A stretch of 64,000 nucleotides of DNA from Streptomyces cacaoi (lineage in GTDB: Bacteria; Actinomycetota; Actinomycetes; Streptomycetales; Streptomycetaceae). The stretch covers positions 310,001 through 374,000 of the forward strand of contig NZ_BJMM01000003.1 in the NCBI RefSeq assembly GCF_006539165.1, written 5' to 3'. Both the position numbers and the translations under genes were made by a program. Under the pieces are notes generated by a model that saw only the letters and a program-made list of their open reading frames with translations, was not told where the DNA came from and searched no databases. Shown piece by piece: positions 1-9,968 of this stretch; positions within the stretch are counted from its first letter, which is position 1; each line of letters begins with the position of its first letter.

Positions 1-147
1 TTCGTCCGCGACGGCGAGCCGGTGTTCAGCATCGACAAGCCCAAGGTGTTCGACGACTGGTACCGCCTGACCGTGCGGGAGGACGCCGTGGACCGGCGGC
101 TGCTCTTCGCGCTGGCGGTGACGATGGAGGCCCGGCAGCGGGGCTGA
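1..147 (+). CDS. C-terminal fragment, LURP-one-related-like protein
   Basis: Frame 1 is open from the first base and ends at TGA 145-147, giving the last 48 residues of a gene whose start lies outside the window. The tail shows a beta strand (DDWYRLTV), a DAVDRRLL turn and a closing hydrophobic helix (LLFALAVTME). This pattern fits the end of LURP-one-related proteins (Tubby-like barrel), common small cytosolic proteins of unknown role in Streptomyces. The family call rests on a short segment and is tentative; that a real gene ends here is much safer. It converges on the LysR gene after about 100 bases. Confidence 0.5.
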   Translation, partial: FVRDGEPVFSIDKPKVFDDWYRLTVREDAVDRRLLFALAVTMEARQRG

Positions 148-251
148 GGGGCCGGCCGGCGGCGTCCCGGCGCGCTCGCACCTGCGGCGTCCGGCGGCTC
201 TCGGCCGGGTCGTCCGCTTCCGGGACCCGGCTGTTCCTTCGGCGCGGCTGC

Positions 252-1181
252 TCAGCGGTCCGCCCAGTCCGGTACCCACACGTCGGGCGGAACGCGCGGT
301 CCTGTGGCACGCAGATGGTCGCGCAGCGCGGTCAGCACGGGGTGCAGGTCCCCGCTGCGGAACAGCAGCGCGTGCGGGTAGACCGGGGTCGGGTCGTGCA
401 ACGGGATGCGCCGTAGGTCGTGGTTCCGGGGCCACAGGTACCGGTCCCCGCTGCCGACGAGGGTGGCCAGCGAGGCCGAGTCGGCCAGCGCGTCCATCAG
501 GGCCTCGTCACCGAAGTGCGGTCCGAGCGCGTCGATGCTCAGACCGAAGACCTCGGACATCTCCTGGTAGAACTCCGCCCACTCCGTGCCCGGCCTGATC
601 CCGGGGATCCAGATGCGGTGGCCGACCAGGTCCGCAGGGCTGACCCGGGGCGCGTCGGCCAGCGGGTGGCCGGGGCCGACCAGGAGCTCCATCGGTGAGT
701 CCAGAAGCCGTTCGGCACTGAGCCCGGCCGGGACCCGATCTGCCGGCAGGGCACGGAAGGACGCGTCGACGCTCCCTTCGAGCACCGCCTCGGCGGCCTG
801 GGCCGCGTTCTCCTTGCTCAACGTGACCGTGTCCAGGTTCATTTCGGGGTGGGAGCGGTAGAACCGGTAGACGGCCTGGGCGGGGGAGATGCGCCGATTG
901 AGGACGTCGATGCGCAACGGACGGCTGCCGGGGCGTACGGCCTGCTCGGCCTGCTCGACGGCCGCCAGGACCTTCTTGGCGTGCGGCAGGAGGACCTGCC
1001 CGTCCGGGCTCAGCCGGGAGCCCCGGGCGGCGCGTACCAGAAGCGTGGCCTCGACGTGCCTCTCCAGGGCCGCGATCCGCTTGGAGACCGCCTGCTGGCT
1101 GATCCCCAACTCGTCGGCCGCAGCCTGGAACTGGCCGTTCCGTGCGACGGCCACGAACGTCCGCAGCGCTTCGACATCCAC
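252..1181 (-). CDS. LysR-family transcriptional regulator
   Basis: A 309-residue protein of usual LysR length. Residues 1-60 form the winged helix-turn-helix (ALRTFVAVARNGQFQAAADE, then SQQAVSKRIAALE), followed by a linker helix and a two-lobed effector-binding domain from about 90 to 300. The GTG start at 1181 gives the canonical N terminus; a GGAGG lies unusually close to it. The gene is divergent from the acetyltransferase at 1272, with a palindrome between them, so it probably regulates that gene and itself. The effector is unknown. Confidence 0.93.
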   Translation of the reverse strand: MDVEALRTFVAVARNGQFQAAADELGISQQAVSKRIAALERHVEATLLVRAARGSRLSPDGQVLLPHAKKVLAAVEQAEQAVRPGSRPLRIDVLNRRISPAQAVYRFYRSHPEMNLDTVTLSKENAAQAAEAVLEGSVDASFRALPADRVPAGLSAERLLDSPMELLVGPGHPLADAPRVSPADLVGHRIWIPGIRPGTEWAEFYQEMSEVFGLSIDALGPHFGDEALMDALADSASLATLVGSGDRYLWPRNHDLRRIPLHDPTPVYPHALLFRSGDLHPVLTALRDHLRATGPRVPPDVWVPDWADR

Positions 1182-1198
1182 GCCTCCACCCTACGTCT

Positions 1199-1213
1199 AC
1201 AACCACGGGTTGT
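1199..1213. promoter_or_regulatory. Candidate LysR operator
   Basis: Perfect inverted repeat ACAACC-ACG-GGTTGT in the 90-base gap between the divergent LysR and acetyltransferase genes. It begins 18 bases from the LysR start codon. Short palindromes in divergent promoter regions are the usual LysR binding sites; assignment to this regulator is inferred from position only. Confidence 0.5.
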
Positions 1214-1271
1214 TTCCGGTGTGGTGCGGGGTTGTTTGATCGAGTGTTCCGCACGGTGGTGGGATCAGCGC

Positions 1272-1823
1272 ATGTCCACCCGCACCGAGCAGGTCATACA
1301 TGTCCAGTCGCCGGAGTTCACCCGTCATGCGGAGCGCATCGCGGAGGTGACCGACGCGACGTCCCGGCTGAACGTGCTGCCGTTCAGCGACAGCGAAGGC
1401 CGCGCGGAACTACTTTCCGTTGTGTTCGGTGGCCCGCTCCCCGCGTCGGTGACGATCTATCCGCCGTTCTTCACCGAGTACGGACTGAACACGACGTTCG
1501 GGGAGAACGTCTTCGTCAACCAGGGATGCACCTTCATGGACAAGGGAGGCATCCGTATCGGCAACGGCGTCATGATCGCCCCGAAGGTCAGCCTCATCAC
1601 CGGGGGACATCCTCTGCCCCTGGCCGAGCGCCGCGAGTACCTCTCCTTCGCCCCGGTCGTCATCGAGGACGACGTCTGGATCGGGACGGCCGCGGTGATC
1701 ACGCAGGGGGTGACCATCGGTGCCGGTGCGGTGGTCGCCGCCGGCGCGGTGGTCACCCGTGATGTCCCTGCCGCCACCGTGGTCGCGGGAGTGCCCGCCC
1801 GGGTGATCAAGACGATCGACTGA
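1272..1823 (+). CDS. Hexapeptide-repeat O-acetyltransferase (maltose/galactoside type)
   Basis: A 183-residue protein, matching the length of maltose and galactoside O-acetyltransferases, which move acetyl from acetyl-CoA onto sugar hydroxyls as trimers. After an N-terminal helical segment, the hexapeptide repeats of the left-handed beta helix run from about residue 75 (IRIGNGVMIAPKVSLI, VVIEDDVWIGTAAVI, VTIGAGAVVAAGAVV). The GGHPL motif carries the expected catalytic histidine and the C terminus has the family VVAGVPARVI signature. ATG at 1272 fits the family N terminus; a longer frame upstream is not needed. Divergent from the LysR gene. Confidence 0.88.
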   Translation: MSTRTEQVIHVQSPEFTRHAERIAEVTDATSRLNVLPFSDSEGRAELLSVVFGGPLPASVTIYPPFFTEYGLNTTFGENVFVNQGCTFMDKGGIRIGNGVMIAPKVSLITGGHPLPLAERREYLSFAPVVIEDDVWIGTAAVITQGVTIGAGAVVAAGAVVTRDVPAATVVAGVPARVIKTID

Positions 1824-1824
1824 G

Positions 1825-1841
1825 CCCGGCCGCCGGCCGGG
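1825..1841 (+). terminator. GC-rich hairpin after the acetyltransferase
   Basis: CCCGGCC-GCC-GGCCGGG begins one base after the acetyltransferase stop codon. Streptomyces terminators often lack a U tract, so this is a plausible terminator, but the evidence is only the hairpin and its position. Confidence 0.4.
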
Positions 1842-2004
1842 TGCGCGGCACCCGTGCGCCCCTGATGCCTCGTCCGCTCCGGCTGACCGACCGGCAGGGG
1901 GAGGGCTCACCGCGGCCCCGTCGCGGTACGCCTCCACCGCCCGCTGGAGCAGACGCGCGGAGAGCGCAGAAACTACCGGTAAGCGAACGCACGTTGGTCC
2001 TGGC

Positions 2005-2958
2005 ATGACCGAACTCCGCGCCCTCGGCTCGTCCGATCTCCTCGTCTCCCCCCTCTGCCTGGGCGGCAACGTCTTCGGCTGGACAGCCGACAAGACCCAG
2101 TCGCTCGCGGTGCTCGACGCCTACCGTGCCGGCGGCGGCAACTTCATCGACACCTCCGACTCCTACATGAACTACTTCGCCGGCAACGAGCCGGGACAGT
2201 CCGAGCGCATCATCGGCGACTGGCTCGCCACCCGCCGGAACCGCGACGACGTGGTCGTCGCGACGAAGGTCGGTGACCACCCCGATTACCTGGGCCTTGC
2301 GCCCGCCACCATCAAGGCCGCTGCCGACGCGTCCTTGCGGCGACTGCGTACCGACCACATCGACCTCTACTACACCCATTTCGACCGGGACGAGTCCCTC
2401 CCCGTGGACGAGATCGTCACGGCGCTCGACGACCTCGTGAAGGCCGGCAAGGTGCGTGCCATCGCCGCCTCCAACATCAGCCCCGAACGGCTCTCCGCAT
2501 CGCTGGCCTTCTCCGACCGCGAAGGGCTGGCCCGCTACGTGGCTCTCCAGCCGCAGTACAACCTCGTCTCACGCGATACCTACGAGGGCCCGCGGCGGGA
2601 GATCGTGCAGCGTGAAGGGCTGGCCTGCGTTCCGTACTTCGCACTGGCCTCCGGCTTCCTCACCGGCAAGTACCGCCCCGGACAGAGCGTGGACAGCGAG
2701 CGCAACGTGCCCGGACTCGCCGGTGGCTACGCAAACACCGAACGCGGCGTGCGGGTGCTCGACGCGTTGGAGCAGATCGCGACGGCACGCGGGGTGGAGA
2801 TGGCCACGGTGGCGCTGGCCTGGCTCGCGCAACAGCCGACCGTGACCGCGCTGATCGCCTCCGCACGCACCGTCGAGCAGCTGCCGGCGCTCTTCGCCGC
2901 GCAGGACCTGCATCTGTCGGACACCGAGTTGCAGACGTTGACGACCGCCTCGTCCTGA
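2005..2958 (+). CDS. Aldo/keto reductase
   Basis: A 317-residue (alpha/beta)8-barrel NADP(H)-dependent oxidoreductase, of the group that reduces aldehydes and ketones. The catalytic tetrad is visible: Asp49 (NFIDTSDSY), Tyr54, Lys88 (VVVATKVG) and His125 (LYYTHFD). The C-terminal region has the cofactor-binding segment (VTALIASARTVEQL). The ATG at 2005 gives the family-typical N terminus (ELRALGSSDLLVSPLCLGG). No strong Shine-Dalgarno is seen. Stand-alone gene; substrate cannot be inferred. Confidence 0.92.
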   Translation: MTELRALGSSDLLVSPLCLGGNVFGWTADKTQSLAVLDAYRAGGGNFIDTSDSYMNYFAGNEPGQSERIIGDWLATRRNRDDVVVATKVGDHPDYLGLAPATIKAAADASLRRLRTDHIDLYYTHFDRDESLPVDEIVTALDDLVKAGKVRAIAASNISPERLSASLAFSDREGLARYVALQPQYNLVSRDTYEGPRREIVQREGLACVPYFALASGFLTGKYRPGQSVDSERNVPGLAGGYANTERGVRVLDALEQIATARGVEMATVALAWLAQQPTVTALIASARTVEQLPALFAAQDLHLSDTELQTLTTASS

Positions 2959-3152
2959 CCGGGGCCTGGCACCACGCCATCCACCGGCCCGCCCGCCGCC
3001 GCGAGCGCGAGCCACCGTCAGCGACGCCTTCTTCGGCCCCGCCGACACGAACAGCACCGTGCGTGGCCCGAGTCGGCAGGCGGCCGCCCCGGCGCGGGGA
3101 CCGACACCCGGACCGCCGACCGTGAACCACCGCGCCCTGCCTGCGCGAACGT

Positions 3153-3545
3153 TCAGGCGTCCGTGCTGCTCGCGGTGTTCGTCGCATGGCCGTGAGCCGT
3201 CCCGTCGCGGGTGTCGGCGGCCGTGATGAGCTGGTCGAGCCGGCGCAGCGTGTGGGTCATCTCCTCGACCCTGTCCGCGAGGCGGTCGCGTTCGGCGCGC
3301 AGCATGCGGCGCTGGGTGGCGGTGGTGCGCCCGTTGTTCACGCAGGGCAGCAAGGTCGCGATGGCGCGGCTGCTGAGGCCGGCCGCGTAGAACTGCTGGA
3401 ACAGGCGTACGACTTCGACGGTCTCCTCGGTGTAGCGGCGCTGCCCCGAGGGGGTGCGCTCCGGCGCGAGCAGTCCCTGTTCCTCGTAGTAGCGCAGCGC
3501 GCGCACGCTCACGCCGGCCCGCTGAGCCAGCTCTCCGATCTTCAT
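3153..3545 (-). CDS. MerR-family transcriptional regulator
   Basis: A 130-residue protein with the MerR winged helix-turn-helix at residues 1-70 (KIGELAQRAGVSVRALRYYEEQGLL) and the dimerisation coiled coil at about 80-115. It has no metal-type Cys cluster, only one Cys near residue 68, so an organic or redox inducer is more likely than a metal. It is divergent from the SDR at 3608, and the intervening 62 bases carry a classic long-spacer MerR promoter with a 7-4-7 palindrome. It probably controls the SDR and possibly a second, near-identical promoter at 55.3 kb. Confidence 0.93.
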   Translation of the reverse strand: MKIGELAQRAGVSVRALRYYEEQGLLAPERTPSGQRRYTEETVEVVRLFQQFYAAGLSSRAIATLLPCVNNGRTTATQRRMLRAERDRLADRVEEMTHTLRRLDQLITAADTRDGTAHGHATNTASSTDA

Positions 3546-3567
3546 CGCCTCGTTTCCCCTTCCCGCG

Positions 3568-3600
3568 CTTGACCCTCACGTCGGCGTGAGGTTTTAGCGT
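3568..3600 (+). promoter_or_regulatory. MerR-type promoter with palindromic operator
   Basis: -35 TTGACC (3569-3574) and -10 TAGCGT (3595-3600) are separated by 20 bases, longer than the normal 17 and typical of MerR-activated promoters. The spacer holds the perfect inverted repeat CCTCACG-TCGG-CGTGAGG (3574-3591). The -10 ends 7 bases before the SDR ATG at 3608, so the transcript is probably leaderless. Confidence 0.72.
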
Positions 3601-3607
3601 AGCGGGC

Positions 3608-4333
3608 ATGGACATACGACAGGAGATCGCGCTGGTCACAGGCGCGAACCGGGGTATCGGGCACAGCTTCGTCACCGAGTTGCGGCGCCGGGGCGTCACC
3701 AAGGTCTACGCGGCCGCTCGCCGACCGGAGACCGTCCCCGAGATGCCCGGTGTCGTCCCGCTGAGGCTGGACGTCACCGATGACGCGTCCGTGACCCGGG
3801 CCGCGGCCGTGGCCGACGACACGACGCTGCTCGTCAACAACGCGGGGGTGTCGACCTTCGCCCGGCTCACCGACGGCGCGGAGGAGGACATCCGGCGGGA
3901 GATGGAGACGAACTTCTTCGGCACCCTGCGCATGGTGCGGGCCTTCGCGCCGGTGCTGAGCGCCCACGGCGGCGGTGCCGTGCTGAACGTGCTGTCGGTC
4001 ATGGCGTGGATGGCGTACGAGCACTCCAACAGCTATGGGGCGTCCAAGGCCGCCGCCTGGGCGCTGACCAACGGCATCCGGTACGAACTCGCTGATCAGG
4101 GCACTCAGGTCACGGCGCTGGCCATGGCGAGCGTCGACACCGACATGATGGCCGCCATCGAAGACGAGAAGGCGGACCCCGATGTGATCGCCCGGGCGGC
4201 GCTGGACGGCCTGGAGGCCGGTTCCCTCGAAGTGCTGGCCGACGGGCGGACGGCCCGGTGGAAGTCCCGGCTGGGCGAGGACCCGGCCCTGCTGTATCCG
4301 CAGTTGGCCGCGCCCGCCGCCGCCCGGCCGTGA
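3608..4333 (+). CDS. Short-chain dehydrogenase/reductase (SDR)
   Basis: A 241-residue classical SDR oxidoreductase using NAD(P)H. Visible motifs: cofactor loop TGANRGIG (residues 11-18), NNAG (77-80), catalytic Ser130, Tyr143 and Lys147 (SYGASKAAA). Length is normal. ATG at 3608 sits about 7 bases from the -10 box, so the mRNA should start at or next to the start codon. The divergent MerR regulator is its likely activator. Substrate unknown. Confidence 0.92.
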   Translation: MDIRQEIALVTGANRGIGHSFVTELRRRGVTKVYAAARRPETVPEMPGVVPLRLDVTDDASVTRAAAVADDTTLLVNNAGVSTFARLTDGAEEDIRREMETNFFGTLRMVRAFAPVLSAHGGGAVLNVLSVMAWMAYEHSNSYGASKAAAWALTNGIRYELADQGTQVTALAMASVDTDMMAAIEDEKADPDVIARAALDGLEAGSLEVLADGRTARWKSRLGEDPALLYPQLAAPAAARP

Positions 4334-4465
4334 GCCGGTACCGGCCGGGGACGGACGTGGACGCCCGCACCCGCCGTCCCCGGCGCGTACCGCCCCTCAA
4401 GCGCACCGTCGCCACACCCTTGCCGGGCCGTACGCCGCGTCGATCCGCCTGCCGGGGGCCGCTGT

Positions 4466-5899
<1,434 letters not shown>

Positions 5900-5947
5900 C
5901 TACTGGAATGCGCTAATGTGCGGGCCACAACAGGGAGGCAGGGGGCC

Positions 5948-6892
5948 ATGGTCACCGACGTCAGCGTCAGTCAGCACTCGGATGTGCCGATCTATCGACA
6001 GATCGTCATGCAGCTCACGCTCATGATCGAAACCGGGCAACTGCGCGACGGCGAGCGGCTGCCCGGCTCCCGTCTGCTCGCGGACAATCTGCGCATCAAC
6101 CGCAACACCGTGGCGCACGCCTACCGCGAACTGCGCGACCAGGGGCTCGTCGAGGCCCGGGGCCGCCACGGCATGGTCGTGGTCGGAGGCGAACGGGCCC
6201 GCTCGGCGTCCGCCGTCCGGGACCGGGCCCGCGCGATTCTGGAGACCGCCGTACGCGAGTGCGCCGGGCTCGGGCTGGCACCCGCCCGGATCCGGGAGCT
6301 GATCGCCGACCTCACGGCGGGAACGGCGGACGACTTCCCGAGGATCGCCTTCGTCGAGTGCAACGCCGACCGCGCCGCCTACTTCTCCGAGGAGCTGGCC
6401 GCCCATCTGGGCCTCCCCGTCGAGCCGCTCGTCCTCGGCGACTTCGAGCCGGCCGGGGTACACCCCGAGCTGGTCCTGACGACCTTCTTCCACCTGGCCG
6501 AGGTGCGCGGCCTGCTGCGCGGCCCCGCGACGGACGTGGTCGCGATCGTCGTCGCGCCGCACATCCAAACGCTGCTGCGGATCGCGCGGGTGCCGAAGAA
6601 CCGCACGGTGGGGCTGTGGTACTCGACCGACGACCAGGCGGTGAGCATCCGCGACTCCCTCACCCAGGCCGGGGTCACCAACACCGAGGTGCTGCACGGG
6701 ACGGCGGACGCGGACCTCGCCGGCGTCGACCTGGTGGTGGTGCCCAGCGAGACGCCCGAGCTGAAGCGGCGGCTCGCGGGCCGCGTCCCGGTGATCGAGT
6801 TCGGCAACGTCCTGGACGCCGCCTCGCTGCGGATGGTGGACGACCTCGTACGCGATCTGCGTGCCGCCCGGCCGCGCACCGCGCACCGGTAG
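5948..6892 (+). CDS. GntR-family transcriptional regulator (short wHTH plus unusual C-terminal domain)
   Basis: A 314-residue protein. Residues 12-75 form a GntR winged helix (PIYRQIVMQLTLMIETGQ, LPGSRLLADNLRINRNTVAH). The remaining 235 residues are not the class I aminotransferase domain of MocR members nor a typical FadR/HutC domain. They alternate strands and helices (RIAFVECNADRAAYFSEELA, VVAIVVAPHIQTLLRIARV, DLVVVPSETPE), like a periplasmic-binding-protein or Rossmann-like sensor. Divergent from dgdA, it probably senses a dialkylglycine or related amine; that ligand is inference from context. Confidence 0.85.
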   Translation: MVTDVSVSQHSDVPIYRQIVMQLTLMIETGQLRDGERLPGSRLLADNLRINRNTVAHAYRELRDQGLVEARGRHGMVVVGGERARSASAVRDRARAILETAVRECAGLGLAPARIRELIADLTAGTADDFPRIAFVECNADRAAYFSEELAAHLGLPVEPLVLGDFEPAGVHPELVLTTFFHLAEVRGLLRGPATDVVAIVVAPHIQTLLRIARVPKNRTVGLWYSTDDQAVSIRDSLTQAGVTNTEVLHGTADADLAGVDLVVVPSETPELKRRLAGRVPVIEFGNVLDAASLRMVDDLVRDLRAARPRTAHR

Positions 6893-6937
6893 CCCTTCCC
6901 GCCCCGGCCCGCCCCGGCCCGGCGCCTGCGGCCCGGC

Positions 6938-6962
6938 GTCCCGCCCGGTCACCGGACGGGAC
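6938..6962. promoter_or_regulatory. Inverted repeat between gntR and dhaK
   Basis: Arms GTCCCG-C-CCGGT and ACCGG-A-CGGGAC around a single C, with one mismatch per arm, 45 bases after the GntR stop. It may be the GntR-gene terminator or an operator for dhaK-dhaL. Nothing decides between the two. Confidence 0.35.
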
Positions 6963-7102
6963 GGGGCCGCGTACGGCTCCCGGTCCACCGTCCGCCCGCC
7001 CGTGAGTTGTGCGCCTCCCGGCGGTGACCGACACTCGTCGGGAGATCGGACGGCAGACGGGGTCCGCCCCCGCGGGGGCGGCCGGGAGATCTGGGAGGCC
7101 GT

Positions 7103-8101
7103 ATGACCCTGCCCTTCGGAAACTCCCTGGAGTCCCTGGTCACCGACGCCTTGGAGGGCTTCGCGCGGGCCCATCCGGACACGGTCGAGCATGTGCGCGA
7201 GCACGGCTTCCTCACGGCCCGGCACAGTGCTCCGGCGCGGCGGGTCGGCCTGGTGTCGGGCGGAGGGAGCGGGCACGAGCCGCTGCACGTGGGCTTCGTC
7301 GGCGCGGGCATGCTGGACGCCGCCTGCCCGGGCAGGATCTTCTCCTCGCCGCACAACCGGCAGGTCTTCGAGGCGTCCCGGGCCGTCGCCCGCGAGGACG
7401 GCGTCGTCCACCTGGTGAAGAACTACACGGGGGACCGGATCAACTTCGGTATCGCGGCGGAACGCCTGGCACACGAACAGCTGCCCTGCTCGACGGTGCT
7501 GATCGACGACGACGTGGCGTCCGACTCCGCCGAGATCGCCGCGGGCCGCCGCGGCACGGGCGCCACCGTCCTGGTGGAGAAGCTGCTCGGTGCCGCCGCC
7601 GACACCGGGCTCGGCCGGCAGGAGCTGGCCGAGCTGGGCGCCGACCTGGTGGGCCGCTCCCGCACGCTCTCGGTGGCCTCGGCGGCACACACCGCGCCGG
7701 CGACGGGGCTGCCCGCCTTCACGCTGCGCGAGGACGAGCTGGAGTACGGCGTGGGCATCCACGGGGAGCGCTCGGGCCGCACCGTGCAGCGCGGCACGGC
7801 CGACGAGCTGGTGCGGGAGATGACCGAGACGCTCGTCCGCGCGCTGGGGCTGCGCCGCGGGGCCTCCGTCGTCCTCCTGGTGAACGGGCTGGGCGCGGCG
7901 ACCCGGCTGGAGCTGTACGCGGCGCTGCGGGATGTGACCCGGGTGCTCGACGCGCACGGGGTGGCCACCGAGCGGGCCCTGGCCGGCGACTACGTCACCG
8001 CGCTGGACATGCGCGGGTTCTCCGTGACCCTGCTGGAGGCGGACGGGGCCACGCTCGACCTGTACGACGCGCCGGCGCACACCCCGGCGTGGTCCCGGTG
8101 A
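7103..8101 (+). CDS. dhaK: Dihydroxyacetone kinase, DhaK subunit
   Basis: A 332-residue substrate-binding subunit. DhaK holds dihydroxyacetone covalently through a histidine; here it is His220 in EYGVGIHGERS. The glycine loop SGGGSGHEPLH (His58) and the TGDRINF motif (Asp111) complete the active site. Good Shine-Dalgarno (GGGAGG) 6 bases before ATG 7103. dhaL follows after 22 bases, so the two form an operon. No third subunit is nearby. Confidence 0.93.
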   Translation: MTLPFGNSLESLVTDALEGFARAHPDTVEHVREHGFLTARHSAPARRVGLVSGGGSGHEPLHVGFVGAGMLDAACPGRIFSSPHNRQVFEASRAVAREDGVVHLVKNYTGDRINFGIAAERLAHEQLPCSTVLIDDDVASDSAEIAAGRRGTGATVLVEKLLGAAADTGLGRQELAELGADLVGRSRTLSVASAAHTAPATGLPAFTLREDELEYGVGIHGERSGRTVQRGTADELVREMTETLVRALGLRRGASVVLLVNGLGAATRLELYAALRDVTRVLDAHGVATERALAGDYVTALDMRGFSVTLLEADGATLDLYDAPAHTPAWSR

Positions 8102-8123
8102 CCGGCAGACGGGAGACGGCCGT

Positions 8124-8966
8124 ATGGACGACAGCGGATCCTTCGCCGAGCAGTGGATGCGACGGTTCGCCGCATCCGTGTCCGCGACCGAGCCCGAGCT
8201 GACGGCGCTCGACCAGGAAGCCGGGGACGGCGACTTCGGCACCAATCTCGACGCCGGCCTGAAGGCGGCGCTGAGCGCTCTGGAGCCGGCACCGGCGGGC
8301 GGCACCGCTGCCGGGGGTCTCGATGCCGCCGGTGCCACCGGCGGGGGCGGGAGCCCCGGGACCGCCGGAGGCTCCGGGGACGCCGGGAGTACCGGGGGCG
8401 CGAGGGACGCCGGGGAGGCCAGGGAGGCCAGGGAGGCCAGGGACGCCGGGGACGCCGGAGATGACGTCCCGGCGCTGCGGGCCGTCGCCACCGCGTTCCT
8501 CGACGAGGTCGGCGGCACGAGCGGTCCGCTGTTCGGGCTGCTGCTCCAGGATCTGGCGCAGGCCGCCGAGGAGGCCGGGCACCGGCTGACCGTCCCGGCG
8601 CTGGCGCGGGGCGCGCGGGCCGGGCTGGCGGCGATCCAGCGGGTCGGCGAGGCGGTTCCCGGGGACAAGACGCTCGTCGACGGGCTGGCCCCGGCATGTG
8701 AGGCGTTGGCCTCAGCCGAGGAATCCGTCGGCCCGGCGAACGCCCTCGCGGTCGCAGCGGACGCCGCCTGGCAGGGCGTCCGCAGCACCGCGGATCTGCG
8801 CGCCCGGCGCGGGCGGGCCAGCTATGTGGGCGAGCGCGCCTCCGGCGTCCCGGACCCGGGCGCGGTCGGGATCGGCCTGCTGTTCGCCTCCGCGGGCGGC
8901 ACCGTCACGAGCCTGGCCCCGTATCTGGAGGCGTCCGGAAGCGGCGGCGGCCCGGGCGGCGGCTGA
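8124..8966 (+). CDS. dhaL: Dihydroxyacetone kinase, DhaL subunit with low-complexity insertion
   Basis: A 280-residue nucleotide-binding subunit. The Mg-ADP ligands Asp30, Asp35 and Asp37 (LDQEAGDGDFG) are intact, and the C-terminal half has the conserved GDKTLVDGLAPA and GAVGIGLLFAS motifs. Family members are about 210 residues. The excess is a Gly/Ala/Glu/Arg-rich insert at about residues 55-112, encoded partly by a 9-base tandem repeat, which would sit in a loop between helices of the barrel. It works with DhaK; the phosphate donor (DhaM or ATP) is not decided by context because dhaM is absent here. Confidence 0.9.
   Translation: MDDSGSFAEQWMRRFAASVSATEPELTALDQEAGDGDFGTNLDAGLKAALSALEPAPAGGTAAGGLDAAGATGGGGSPGTAGGSGDAGSTGGARDAGEAREAREARDAGDAGDDVPALRAVATAFLDEVGGTSGPLFGLLLQDLAQAAEEAGHRLTVPALARGARAGLAAIQRVGEAVPGDKTLVDGLAPACEALASAEESVGPANALAVAADAAWQGVRSTADLRARRGRASYVGERASGVPDPGAVGIGLLFASAGGTVTSLAPYLEASGSGGGPGGG
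8415..8459 (+). repeat. 9-base tandem repeat inside dhaL
   Basis: Three copies of GAGGCCAGG (8415, 8424, 8433) followed by two related units GACGCCGGG and GACGCCGGA. In-frame, so copy-number change would alter loop length without a frameshift. Confidence 0.85.
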
Positions 8967-9026
8967 GCGCGGCCGTCGAGGAGCCGGCCGGGCCGCCGAG
9001 GCGGCGCGCACGCTCCCGACGAGGCG

Positions 9027-9968
9027 TCACAGGGAGCTGCCGGCGGTGAGCAGCTCCTCCAGGCCGATACGGCGGAAGAAGTCGGCGCGGACACGGTCGG
9101 CCACGGCGGAGACGACTTCGCTGCCGTCCCTGCTGGGGTCCACATGGGTGCGCAGCGGCCGGGTGCCGTGCTCCATCGCGACGAGCCGTGCGACGGCTTC
9201 GGCGACCTCGGCCACATCGGCGCCCGCGGGGACGAGCGCGGCCAGACGCTCGCTCAGCTCGTCCGCCGAGGGCCGGTGCCGCCGGTCGTAGGCCGCCGCA
9301 CGGTCGGTGTCGGCGGGGGCGCCCGCGTGGGCGAAGTGGTGGGTGCCGGAGGTGAACGCCCCGGGCACCACGATCGCGGTGTCGATGCCGAACGGGAGCA
9401 CCTCGGCCGCATAGCTGACGGCCAGGGCGTCCATCGCGGCCTTGGCGGCGAAGTACGGGCCCAGGAACGGCGGGCAGCCGCCGCGGGTGCTGGAGCTGCC
9501 GATCCAGAGCAGCAGCCCCGAGCCCTGCGCACGCAACGTCGGCAGGACCGCGCGGTTGACCCGCTGGGTGCCCAGGACGTTCACGTCGTACAGGTCCGCG
9601 AGCTGTGCGGTGGTGAACGCCTCGGCAGCGCCCAGGACCATGTGCCCGGCGTTGTGCACGACCACATCCAGCCGGCCGTGCTCGGCGAGGATCCGGTCGA
9701 CCGCCGCGTCGACGGACTCCTGCGAGGTCACGTCCAGCTCGACGGCGTGCGCCTCGACCCGGTGCTCGGCGGCGTAGCGCGTCAGATCGGCCACCGCGGC
9801 CGCGTTCCGGGTCGCGGTCCGCCGCATGCCCGCGTACACCCGGTGCCCCGCACGGGCCAGCGCCCGCACGGACAGCGCACCGATACCGCTGGACGCCCCG
9901 GTGACCAGGACGACCTTCCCCGAACCGCCGCCCGTGCCGTCATCCGTCACGTCCACGTCGTTGCTCAT
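9027..9968 (-). CDS. Short-chain dehydrogenase/reductase (SDR)
   Basis: A 313-residue SDR. It has TGASSGIG near residue 24, the VVHNAGHM variant of NNAG, a catalytic Ser (LWIGSSSTRG) and Tyr/Lys in GPYFAAKAAMDA. The C-terminal 60 residues extend beyond the classical fold. ATG 9968 has AAGG 6-9 bases upstream, so I start there rather than at further in-frame codons. Convergent with dhaL. The 465 bases upstream are gene-free and repeat-rich. Substrate unknown. Confidence 0.88.
   Translation of the reverse strand: MSNDVDVTDDGTGGGSGKVVLVTGASSGIGALSVRALARAGHRVYAGMRRTATRNAAAVADLTRYAAEHRVEAHAVELDVTSQESVDAAVDRILAEHGRLDVVVHNAGHMVLGAAEAFTTAQLADLYDVNVLGTQRVNRAVLPTLRAQGSGLLLWIGSSSTRGGCPPFLGPYFAAKAAMDALAVSYAAEVLPFGIDTAIVVPGAFTSGTHHFAHAGAPADTDRAAAYDRRHRPSADELSERLAALVPAGADVAEVAEAVARLVAMEHGTRPLRTHVDPSRDGSEVVSAVADRVRADFFRRIGLEELLTAGSSL

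Noticed and set aside
849..1271. Upstream extension of the acetyltransferase gene
   Set aside because: It runs antisense through the LysR gene; the family N terminus starts at 1272.
5900..8788. A 962-codon open frame on the minus strand
   Set aside because: Covers GntR, dhaK and dhaL in antisense; those have complete family motifs on the plus strand.
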